Source of the DNA: JTS-RE94 sp041750795
GTDB lineage: Bacteria; Planctomycetota; Planctomycetia; Pirellulales; PALSA-1355
Length of the DNA stretch: 6,068 bases
NCBI GenBank assembly: GCA_041750795.1
Contig: JBGSYQ010000151.1
Span: 1-6,068 of the forward strand
Direction of reading: 5' to 3'
The notes beneath the pieces are model-generated. The model made no database searches. It saw only the letters and a list, made by a program, of their open reading frames with translations, and had not been told where the DNA came from. The translations under genes were made by a program, and so were the position numbers. How positions within the stretch are numbered: the first letter of the stretch is position 1; each line of letters opens with the position of its first letter. This document shows positions 1-6,068 of this stretch, piece after piece.

Positions 1-303
1 GGCGGCAGCAATGGCCAACGGCGCCATGACGGCCGTGGCGACAAACGGCACGGGAGCGACGCGCGAACCGAGCATTTCGGCCACCAGCGCCGCATCGAGC
101 AGCGAGCAGCCGATCCCGCCGTGCGGTTCGGCGACGATCAAGCCGGGGACGCCCAGATCGCACAGTCCAGCCCAAACTTCGTCGGCAACCTGTTGGCGCT
201 CGTCGCAGAAGCGCCGCACGCGCTCCAAGGGGCTGGTGCGGTCGAGAAACTTGGCAACGCTGTCCTGCAGCATTGACTGTTCGGCCGAAAGTCCGAAGTC
301 CAT
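1..303 (-). CDS. Acyl-CoA dehydrogenase, N-terminal part (runs off left edge)
   Basis: The minus strand from the ATG at 301-303 stays open for 101 codons to the window edge, so only the N-terminal domain is present. The protein begins MDFGLSAEQSMLQDSVAKF, the usual opening of acyl-CoA dehydrogenases. It continues with a W-x-x-L-x-x-L-G-V-P-G-L segment (about residues 44-55), a P-x-x-x-G-G-x-G turn (about 60-66) and a helix with A-E-M-L-G followed by P-V-P-F-V (about 77-89). These belong to the all-alpha N-terminal domain of the FAD-dependent family that oxidises acyl-CoA to trans-2-enoyl-CoA. The FAD-binding middle domain and catalytic region lie outside the window. A good Shine-Dalgarno, AGGAAGG on the minus strand at 315-321, sits 11 nt before the ATG. 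The gene follows the complete dehydrogenase at 372-1559 in the same direction. By analogy with adjacent bacterial FadE pairs it may be that enzyme's partner subunit, which is inference. Confidence 0.88.
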   Translation of the reverse strand, partial: MDFGLSAEQSMLQDSVAKFLDRTSPLERVRRFCDERQQVADEVWAGLCDLGVPGLIVAEPHGGIGCSLLDAALVAEMLGSRVAPVPFVATAVMAPLAIAAA

Positions 304-326
304 GATGAACGTTGCCTTCCTGGCTG

Positions 327-368
327 AAAACAAAAGACTGACATGCAGCCGGTCTCTTGCGTCAGTCT
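327..368 (-). terminator. Terminator-like hairpin between the two dehydrogenase genes
   Basis: Read on the minus strand just after the TAA at 372-374, AGACTGAC (361-368) pairs perfectly with GTCAGTCT (335-342). The loop is 18 nt and can gain three more pairs (GCA with TGC). The 3' arm runs directly into TTTTGTTTT (327-335, overlapping the stem by one base). This has the form of a Rho-independent terminator, though the stem is only half G/C. It lies only about 12 nt before the Shine-Dalgarno of the next dehydrogenase gene, so it may be a partial terminator or a processing/attenuation site rather than an absolute end. Confidence 0.6.
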
Positions 369-371
369 CAG

Positions 372-1559
372 TTATGCCTTTACCCTTGGCTCGCGCGGCA
401 TGCCCAGTCCGCGCTCGCTGATGATGTTCTTTTGAATCTGCGAGGTTCCGCCGCCGATGATCAGTCCCAGGTAGAACATGTACATCGTCTGCCAGGACCC
501 GCCGTCGCGCAGGTGGCGGCCCCCTTCGTACAGGATGCCGAGCTCGCCGAGGACATCAATGGCCAGCCCCTCGAGTTCGTGGCGCAGCTCGGTACCTTGT
601 AGCTTGACGATCATGGCGGCCAGCGCCGCGTCCTTGTGATTGAGCTTGGCGCTCAACAGCCGCAGATGATTGTAGCGCAGCGCCATCACGCGGCCTTGCA
701 GGCGGAGCAGTTGATCGCGATAGGCCGCGTTGTCCATCAGGCGGCGGCCGGCGGGCGTTTCTTGCTCCATCAAGTCCACCAGCGCGTTGAGCCGTTGCAA
801 CGTGGCGTCCGGATCGCCAAGGTCGTCGCGCTCGTGCAGCAGTACGTTGTTAGCCACCAGCCAGCCTTGTCCCCGTTGGCCGACGATCTGGTCTCGCGGC
901 ACGCGCACGTCGGTGAAGAACACTTCGTTGAAGTGCGCGTCGCCGGTCATGGTTTTGAGCGGGCGAACGCGAATGCCGGGCGTGCGCATCGAGAACAACA
1001 GGAAGCTCAGACCCTGGTGCTTCGGAGCGTCGGGCTCGGTGCGCACCAGGCAGAACATCCAGTCGGCGCTCTCGGCCGTGCTGGTCCAGATCTTCTGGCC
1101 GTTGACGATCCAATGGTCGCCCTCCAGTCGGGCGCTGGTGGAAAGGCTGGCCAGGTCGCTGCCGGCGTTCGGCTCGGAATAGCCCTCGCACCAGATGATC
1201 TCGGTGGTGAGCGTGGGCGGGACGAAGCGCGTCTTCTGCTCTTCGATGGCCAGCTCCAGCAGCGCCGGCACGAGATAGGCAATGCCCTGTCCGCCAAAGC
1301 CGGGCGAGATTTGAGCCCCGGCGAACTCTTCCGCAATGATGTGCGCTTCCAATGGATCGAGCGGAGCGCCATAGCCGCCGTACTGCTTGGGCACGGCGCG
1401 GGCCACGTAGCCGCGCTCGATCAACAGCTCCTGCCAGGCGCGGGTATTGGCGCGATCGATCTCCAGCAGGTTCTTCGGCGCGAGATGCCCGTGAACGGCG
1501 ATGAATTGCCGGACCTCCTGGCGGAGGTTCTCGTACTTAGGCCCGTAGGACAGGTCCAT
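372..1559 (-). CDS. Acyl-CoA dehydrogenase, FadE family (complete, 395 aa)
   Basis: FAD-dependent oxidation of an acyl-CoA to a 2-enoyl-CoA, passing electrons to electron-transfer flavoprotein; expected cytosolic, as no signal peptide or membrane segment is seen. The usual three domains are present: N-terminal helices (about 5-120), the beta domain (about 123-220) with CEGYSEPNAGSD at 124-135 and NGQKIWTSTA at 153-162, and C-terminal helices (about 228-385) ending in GGGTSQIQKNIISERGLG (369-386). The canonical catalytic Glu just before the G-T-S motif (MCAD Glu376 position) is Gly370 here. Glu243 in LLHER (240-244) matches the alternative base position known from isovaleryl-CoA dehydrogenase, so the enzyme is probably active. 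The frame is open upstream to 1841, but the extra 94 residues do not resemble the family. The ATG at 1559 has GGGAG 8 nt upstream and gives normal length. The substrate is unknown. Confidence 0.95.
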   Translation of the reverse strand: MDLSYGPKYENLRQEVRQFIAVHGHLAPKNLLEIDRANTRAWQELLIERGYVARAVPKQYGGYGAPLDPLEAHIIAEEFAGAQISPGFGGQGIAYLVPALLELAIEEQKTRFVPPTLTTEIIWCEGYSEPNAGSDLASLSTSARLEGDHWIVNGQKIWTSTAESADWMFCLVRTEPDAPKHQGLSFLLFSMRTPGIRVRPLKTMTGDAHFNEVFFTDVRVPRDQIVGQRGQGWLVANNVLLHERDDLGDPDATLQRLNALVDLMEQETPAGRRLMDNAAYRDQLLRLQGRVMALRYNHLRLLSAKLNHKDAALAAMIVKLQGTELRHELEGLAIDVLGELGILYEGGRHLRDGGSWQTMYMFYLGLIIGGGTSQIQKNIISERGLGMPREPRVKA

Positions 1560-1567
1560 GGCAGTGA

Positions 1568-1572
1568 CTCCC
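1568..1572 (-). promoter_or_regulatory. Ribosome binding site fixing the dehydrogenase start
   Basis: GGGAG on the minus strand lies 8 nt before the ATG at 1557-1559. It decides for this start over the more upstream in-frame ATG at 1839-1841, which would add 94 residues without family resemblance. Confidence 0.7.
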
Positions 1573-1599
1573 GGAAGCAGATCGACCGCACGAGCGATC

Positions 1600-1684
1600 G
1601 TTGAAGTCCAGCCTTCACGGCTGCGTCCTGTTGGTCGCACAGCGACTTTGCGCAATCCCCACAGGCTGAAGCCTGAACTCCAAC
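1600..1684. repeat. 85-bp element with imperfect inverted termini (REP- or MITE-like)
   Basis: The left end (1600-1623) and the reverse complement of the right end (1662-1684) align with only a few mismatches and one indel; both begin GTTG and share AGTYCAG and CTTCA. Each arm is itself a small hairpin: AGCC/GGCT on the left and AGGCT/AGCCT on the right. The middle holds a third one, GTCGC-ACA-GCGAC at 1634-1646. This three-hairpin architecture in intergenic DNA is that of a palindromic interspersed repeat or miniature element. No target-site duplication is evident. Only one copy is in the window, so its repeat nature is inferred from structure and from my recollection of similar AGGCTGAAGCCTGAACTCC-type repeats in planctomycete-like genomes. 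Confidence 0.5.
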
Positions 1685-1698
1685 GGGCGGCGGCCGTG

Positions 1699-1704
1699 AT
1701 TGTA
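1699..1704 (-). promoter_or_regulatory. Candidate -10 box for the dehydrogenase operon
   Basis: On the minus strand TACAAT differs from the sigma-70 -10 consensus in one base. It lies about 140 nt upstream of the dehydrogenase ATG, in the least GC-rich part of the gap. No convincing -35 box stands at 16-18 nt; a TTGTTC is nearer, at 14 nt. If it is used, the transcript leader would carry the whole structured element at 1600-1684. Confidence 0.3.
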
Positions 1705-1795
1705 AACGATGGCCGAGAGAACAACGATTGAGCACTTGGATTTTTCCGATTTTTTGCGCGGCGTTGGCTATCGCAATTCGCTATCCTGACTTCTG

Positions 1796-1816
1796 GTGGA
1801 CTGCGTGTGAGTCCAC
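1796..1816. promoter_or_regulatory. Perfect 7+7 bp inverted repeat, possible operator or leader hairpin
   Basis: GTGGACT (1796-1802) and AGTCCAC (1810-1816) are exact reverse complements separated by 7 nt. The site is 81 nt before the ligase ATG, within the divergent promoter region. The form suits a dimeric repressor such as the TetR-type regulators common beside fatty-acid genes, or a hairpin in the ligase mRNA leader. No regulator gene is visible in the window, so the role is unproven. Confidence 0.35.
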
Positions 1817-1880
1817 GAACGTTGGCGGCGCCGCGTGTCATCCCGTGTGGGAACTACGCGCGCTCGTTGCACACTCTCGC

Positions 1881-1886
1881 AGGGAG
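1881..1886 (+). promoter_or_regulatory. Ribosome binding site fixing the ligase start
   Basis: AGGGAG lies 10 nt before the ATG at 1897-1899. It supports this start over the earlier in-frame GTG/ATG-type starts (from 1807), whose 30 extra residues do not look like a ligase N-terminus and would overlap the inverted repeat at 1796-1816. Confidence 0.65.
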
Positions 1887-1896
1887 CAATCCAGGT

Positions 1897-3459
<1,563 letters not shown>

Positions 3460-3527
3460 CAGGCGATTGTTGCGCACTGTCAATCAGCCACAGAGCACAT
3501 TGTGGGCACGGAGAAAAGAGGAATAGT

Positions 3528-3644
3528 CGCACCACCATGATCTGGCAAACCCGCTTCAGCAACGAAGACGGCAAGCTGCTGGCGGTTGTCACACAAACGC
3601 AAATCGTGCTGCCGGCCCGCGAAGCGACCAAGGTGAACACTTAG
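3528..3644 (+). pseudogene. C-terminal remnant of a PaaI-type hotdog thioesterase
   Basis: The frame reads RTTMIWQTRFSNEDGK then LLAVVTQTQIVLP and ends at TAG (3642-3644). This matches the last two beta strands of PaaI/EntH-like hotdog acyl-CoA thioesterases (pattern: G-R-T-T-x-V-W-Q-x-x-I, D-G-K-L-V-A, T-Q-T-x-x-V-L). A complete member has about 130-150 residues. Upstream of Arg (3528) I find no helix or catalytic Asp/Glu segment in any frame of the 68-nt gap to the ligase, so the front roughly 100 residues appear deleted. A micro-ORF from the ATG at 3537 would give 35 residues; an AGAGGA lies 13 nt before it, rather far. The family assignment rests on a short stretch. If it is right, the ancestral operon was ligase followed by thioesterase. 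The frame stays open far upstream inside the ligase gene only because of high GC. Confidence 0.55.
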
Positions 3645-3655
3645 CGGGCTTTTTT
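3615..3655 (+). terminator. Rho-independent terminator after ligase and thioesterase remnant
   Basis: GCCCGC (3615-3620) pairs with GCGGGC (3644-3649). After one G-A mismatch, AAG (3622-3624) pairs with CTT (3640-3642), giving a ten-position stem around a 15-nt loop. Six T residues follow (3650-3655). The 3' arm overlaps the TAG of the thioesterase remnant. No T-run occurs on the minus-strand side, so it acts on rightward transcription. Confidence 0.75.
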
Positions 3656-3716
3656 GGGGTGGGTTGTGGACGGGCGCGGTAATCCGGTGGATCGCGGAGC
3701 GTCGCACCCCCCTGGA

Positions 3717-5477
3717 TCACTTAAGCAGCGCTTCCGGCATCTCCACCACGCGCGAGCGTAGATACTCGCCCAAGCTCTTGGCCTGCGGATCGAATCGAGT
3801 TGAGGAGGCAACGCCTTCGCCCAGCAGGCCGACGACCACGAAGTTGAGCGATAGGAGATTCGGCAACTCGTATCGCCGGACCTCCAGCCCGGCCGCTTCG
3901 GGGACAAGCTGTTTGAAGCGCTCGGCGGTAAGGAACGACGCCAGCCAGGCGTATGCCGTTGCGTCGCGAGCCCAGACGCCGACATTGGCGTTGCCACCCT
4001 TGTCGCCGCTGCGGGCACCGAAGTGCGTGCCCAGCGGAAGGGCACGCGTCGGACCAGTCGCAGGCGCTGGCAACGTCGTCGCCGGCGCATCGATGGTATC
4101 CGCGCTGGCAGCCGATCCATCCGTCGGCGGAATCGGAATCCGCGTGTCGTCCTCCAGCACCACCACATGACGCGGCACGTCGGCCGGCACCAGCGTGGGC
4201 CAGTAAACGCCGAAAGGACTGGCCTCGCCGGGCGGCGTGGTGGCGAACAGGCCGGGATAACTGGCCAAGGCCATCTCGGTGATGGCGCTGCTGACGGCGC
4301 GCCCCGCGCGCTTCGGGTCCTGGCACTTGACAGTTATCTTCAATAGCGCCGCCGCTTCCTGGTTGGTCTGGGCGTTGGGCTTGTCGGTGCGCGCCAGGTC
4401 GATCTCGAAGGCATCGAATTGCTTCACGTCGAGCAAACGGTGCAACGTGCGGCGCACCAAGTCGGCTTTGGCCTGAATGTCGAGCCCGGTGAGAACGAAC
4501 GTCATCTGGTTGCGAAACCCGCCCAGGTAGTTCAAACAAACCTTCGTGGTGTCTGGTGCCGGCTCGCCGCGCACGCCCGAGATGCGGACGCGGTCTTGCG
4601 CCTCTTGCTGCAATCGGATCGTGTCGAAGCGGGCCACGACGTCGGGATTGATGTACGCGGGGCGGTCGATCTCGTAGAGCAACTGCGCCGTGACAGTGCC
4701 GACGGACACCAGCCCGCCGGTGTCTTCGTGCTTGGTGATAACGCACGAGCCGTCTTCGTACATCTCGGCGATGGGGAAGCCGGGATATTCCAGCCCGGGC
4801 ACTTCCTGAAAGAAAGCGTAGTTGCCGCCGGTACACTGGGCGCCGCACTCGACGACGTGTCCTGCCACCACCGCGCCGGCCAGCCGGTCCCAGTCGTTGC
4901 GCTGCCAGCGGAAGTGCCAGGCGGCGGGGCCGACGACCACCGAGGCATCGGTTACACGCGGGCAGACGACGATATCGGCGCCTTGGTTGAGCGCCTCGAC
5001 GATGCCCCAGGCGCCGAGATAGGCATTGGCCGAAAGGGGCTTGGCCTTGAGCTGGGCAAGCGGCTGGCTCGTGTCGAGATGTTTCAGCTCGTGGCCGGCC
5101 TGCATGAGCGCCGGCAATTGCGGCAACAGATCATCCCCCTCGATGTGCAGCACCTTGGCTTTGAGGCCCAGGCGATCGAGCAATGCGCGTAGCTCTTCGG
5201 TCAGCCCGGCCGGATTGAGCCCGCCGGCGTTGGTGACGATTTTCACACCGCGGCCGAGCGCTTCGCCGACCACGTCTTCCATTTGCTTGAGGAAGGTGGT
5301 GGCATAACCCCAGGAGGCGTTTTTCTGCTGGGCCTTCCAGAGGATGAGCATCGTAAGCTCGGCCAGGTAGTCGCCAGTGAGGAAATCGATCGGCCCGCCG
5401 GTCACCATTTCCCGCGCCGCGGCCAGCCGATCGCCGTAAAAGCCGGAGCAGTTGGCAATTCGCACGGGCGTGGGCAT
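3717..5477 (-). CDS. AtuA/DUF1446 family protein (acyclic terpene utilisation type, 586 aa)
   Basis: Belongs to the AtuA (DUF1446) family, named after the acyclic terpene utilisation cluster of Pseudomonas; its exact reaction has not been settled. It recurs beside acyl-CoA carboxylases, as here. The large N-terminal domain (about 5-445) has TGDYLAE at 34-40, NAGGLNP at 83-89, PRVTDAS at 173-179 and the signature ECGAQCTGGN at 210-219. A Pro/Ala/Thr-rich linker (about 447-480) leads to the small C-terminal AtuA-like domain with ARSGDKGGNANVGV at 488-501. Both domains are complete and the total length is normal for the two-domain form. An in-frame ATG at 5532-5534 would add 19 residues and overlap the upstream carboxylase gene. 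I prefer the ATG at 5475-5477, which has CGGAG 7 nt upstream and begins MPTPVRIANCSGFYGDR, the typical family N-terminus. It lies 40 nt after the carboxylase gene, so co-transcription is likely. Confidence 0.93.
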   Translation of the reverse strand: MPTPVRIANCSGFYGDRLAAAREMVTGGPIDFLTGDYLAELTMLILWKAQQKNASWGYATTFLKQMEDVVGEALGRGVKIVTNAGGLNPAGLTEELRALLDRLGLKAKVLHIEGDDLLPQLPALMQAGHELKHLDTSQPLAQLKAKPLSANAYLGAWGIVEALNQGADIVVCPRVTDASVVVGPAAWHFRWQRNDWDRLAGAVVAGHVVECGAQCTGGNYAFFQEVPGLEYPGFPIAEMYEDGSCVITKHEDTGGLVSVGTVTAQLLYEIDRPAYINPDVVARFDTIRLQQEAQDRVRISGVRGEPAPDTTKVCLNYLGGFRNQMTFVLTGLDIQAKADLVRRTLHRLLDVKQFDAFEIDLARTDKPNAQTNQEAAALLKITVKCQDPKRAGRAVSSAITEMALASYPGLFATTPPGEASPFGVYWPTLVPADVPRHVVVLEDDTRIPIPPTDGSAASADTIDAPATTLPAPATGPTRALPLGTHFGARSGDKGGNANVGVWARDATAYAWLASFLTAERFKQLVPEAAGLEVRRYELPNLLSLNFVVVGLLGEGVASSTRFDPQAKSLGEYLRSRVVEMPEALLK

Positions 5478-5484
5478 GGGTGGT

Positions 5485-5489
5485 CTCCG
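5485..5489 (-). promoter_or_regulatory. Ribosome binding site fixing the AtuA-like start
   Basis: CGGAG on the minus strand stands 7 nt before the ATG at 5475-5477 and supports the 586-residue form. It falls in the 40-nt gap after the carboxylase stop codon, consistent with a separately initiated second gene of one transcript. Confidence 0.6.
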
Positions 5490-5517
5490 GGCAATGGATC
5501 GTGCGTCGCGCGGCTGG

Positions 5518-6068
5518 TCACTCTGTGAGTTCATCGATCACGATCAGCACGGCGCCGGCGGTGACGTGTTGGCCTTGTTCGACGCGGACTTCGGCCACGC
5601 AACCAGCACGTGGCGCGGCGATCCAATGGTGAACTTTCATAGAGTCGATCGCGAGCAGCGCGTCGCCAGCGGCAACGACGTCGCCCGGTTTTGCCTTCAC
5701 TTCGATCACCACCCCGGGCAACGGCGCCGCGAGCGAGCCGGCGGCAACGGCTTCTTCCGGCAGCGGAAAACGCGGGATCTCGACCAGCGTGGACGTGCCC
5801 AAGCTGCTGTCGACGAAATAGGTCTCGCCGTGACGGTGTACGTCGTAGGCGTGCTCGACGCCGGCGACTTCCAAGCGGACCTGTTCCGGCGCGGCACTGG
5901 CGAGTCGCACGCCGGGCAGCTCCTCGCCGTTGATTTTCACAAACAAGCCGGCTCGCTGGAACTGGTAGTCGACGACGAGTTCGCCGTGATAGCCGCGAAA
6001 GCGAATCTGTTGCGGCTGCGATGGATTGTTGCGCCACCCGGAAGGCGCGCGGCGCAGCACGCGCGCGG
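5518..6068 (-). CDS. Biotin-dependent acyl-CoA carboxylase alpha subunit, C-terminal part
   Basis: The frame is open past the right edge, so this is the last 182 residues of a larger protein. An internal Met at 6058-6060 is not its start. Near the edge APSGWRNNP is the hallmark of the domain linking biotin carboxylase to the carrier domain in methylcrotonyl-, geranyl- and propionyl-CoA carboxylase alpha subunits. The final ~75 residues form a biotinyl carrier domain: AGSLAAPLPGVV, the biotin loop AIDSMKVHH with the acceptor lysine codon at 5635-5637, then APRAG and a closing beta strand. The lysine is 39th from the C-terminus, a normal position. The loop reads S-M-K-V instead of the usual A-M-K-M, a tolerated but less common variant. 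The carried CO2 would go to a beta subunit encoded outside the window. The adjacent AtuA-like gene favours a methylcrotonyl/geranyl-type substrate, but the sequence alone does not decide. Confidence 0.92.
   Translation of the reverse strand, partial: ARVLRRAPSGWRNNPSQPQQIRFRGYHGELVVDYQFQRAGLFVKINGEELPGVRLASAAPEQVRLEVAGVEHAYDVHRHGETYFVDSSLGTSTLVEIPRFPLPEEAVAAGSLAAPLPGVVIEVKAKPGDVVAAGDALLAIDSMKVHHWIAAPRAGCVAEVRVEQGQHVTAGAVLIVIDELTE

Larger units (their letters stand above)
1560..1896. other. Divergent intergenic region between dehydrogenase and ligase genes
   Basis: These 337 nt separate two genes that face away from each other, so they must hold the promoters for both directions. They contain a structured inverted-repeat element (1600-1684), a TACAAT box for the leftward direction (1699-1704), an AT-rich patch with two copies of GATTTTT (1739-1745 and 1748-1754), an inverted repeat (1796-1816) and a 10-bp GC palindrome (1825-1834). 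Open frames crossing it in several directions have no recognisable protein features, and I regard the region as non-coding. Confidence 0.75.

Noticed and set aside
372..1559. Dehydrogenase as a catalytically dead paralogue because the canonical Glu is Gly
   Set aside because: Glu243 occupies the known alternative catalytic position, and the FAD and substrate motifs are intact.
636..1604. 322-codon open frame on the plus strand, antisense to the dehydrogenase
   Set aside because: The opposite frame gives a full, motif-complete acyl-CoA dehydrogenase. This translation is low in recognisable features and is a GC-driven shadow.
1764..1787. TTGGCT and TATCCT as a plus-strand promoter for the ligase
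   Set aside because: The spacer is only 12 nt, too short for a sigma-70 type promoter.
1825..1834. 10-bp GC palindrome GCGGCGCCGC as an operator
   Set aside because: Such palindromes arise often by chance in DNA this GC-rich; nothing else supports a role.
1560..1841. 94-residue N-terminal extension of the dehydrogenase
   Set aside because: It does not resemble a dehydrogenase N-terminus, it would cover the repeat element and promoter, and the ATG at 1559 has a well-placed Shine-Dalgarno.
3656..3716. Terminator for the leftward AtuA-like transcript
   Set aside because: Only short stems (for example ATCC/GGAT at 3682-3692) and no T-run on the minus strand, so no intrinsic terminator can be supported.
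4419..5192. 257-codon plus-strand open frame antisense to the AtuA-like gene
   Set aside because: The AtuA frame carries all family motifs; this one has none and is explained by high third-position GC.
5478..5534. 19-residue N-terminal extension of the AtuA-like protein overlapping the carboxylase gene
   Set aside because: The downstream ATG has a better ribosome binding site and matches the usual family start; the extension is Arg/Pro-rich without family resemblance.

Overview
The window is GC-rich bacterial DNA carrying part of an acyl-CoA catabolism cluster. The gene content (two acyl-CoA dehydrogenases, an AMP-forming acyl-CoA ligase, an AtuA/DUF1446 protein and the biotin-carrying end of an acyl-CoA carboxylase alpha subunit), the high GC and a palindromic interspersed-type repeat would suit a planctomycete of the Pirellulales kind. 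That placement is an impression from gene style; no rRNA or marker gene is present to prove it.

Layout from left to right. (1) Bases 1-303, minus strand: the N-terminal 101 codons of an acyl-CoA dehydrogenase that runs off the left edge. (2) Bases 304-371: a short gap with a terminator-like hairpin on the minus strand. (3) Bases 372-1559, minus strand: a complete acyl-CoA dehydrogenase of 395 residues, upstream of and probably partnered with gene 1. (4) Bases 1560-1896: a divergent intergenic region with an 85-bp structured inverted-repeat element, a candidate minus-strand promoter, an AT-rich patch and a separate 7+7 bp inverted repeat. (5) Bases 1897-3459, plus strand: a complete class I acyl-CoA ligase. 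(6) Bases 3528-3644, plus strand: what looks like the last ~39 codons of a PaaI-type hotdog thioesterase whose front part is gone. Its end is embedded in a good intrinsic terminator. (7) Bases 3717-5477, minus strand: a complete AtuA/DUF1446 protein, convergent with the ligase. (8) Bases 5518-6068, minus strand: the C-terminal part of a biotin-dependent acyl-CoA carboxylase alpha subunit, running off the right edge and probably co-transcribed with the AtuA-like gene 40 nt downstream.

The genes fit one scheme. The ligase activates a carboxylic acid to its CoA thioester, the dehydrogenase pair introduces the alpha-beta double bond, and the carboxylase with the AtuA-like protein acts on a branched enoyl-CoA, as in the leucine/isovalerate (Liu) and acyclic terpene (Atu) pathways. 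The actual substrate cannot be read from this window. No CRISPR array, transposase, tRNA or rRNA is visible. I found no clearly new multi-gene system. The most interesting points are the thioesterase remnant, the repeat element in the divergent promoter, the hairpin between the paired dehydrogenase genes and the relocated catalytic glutamate.
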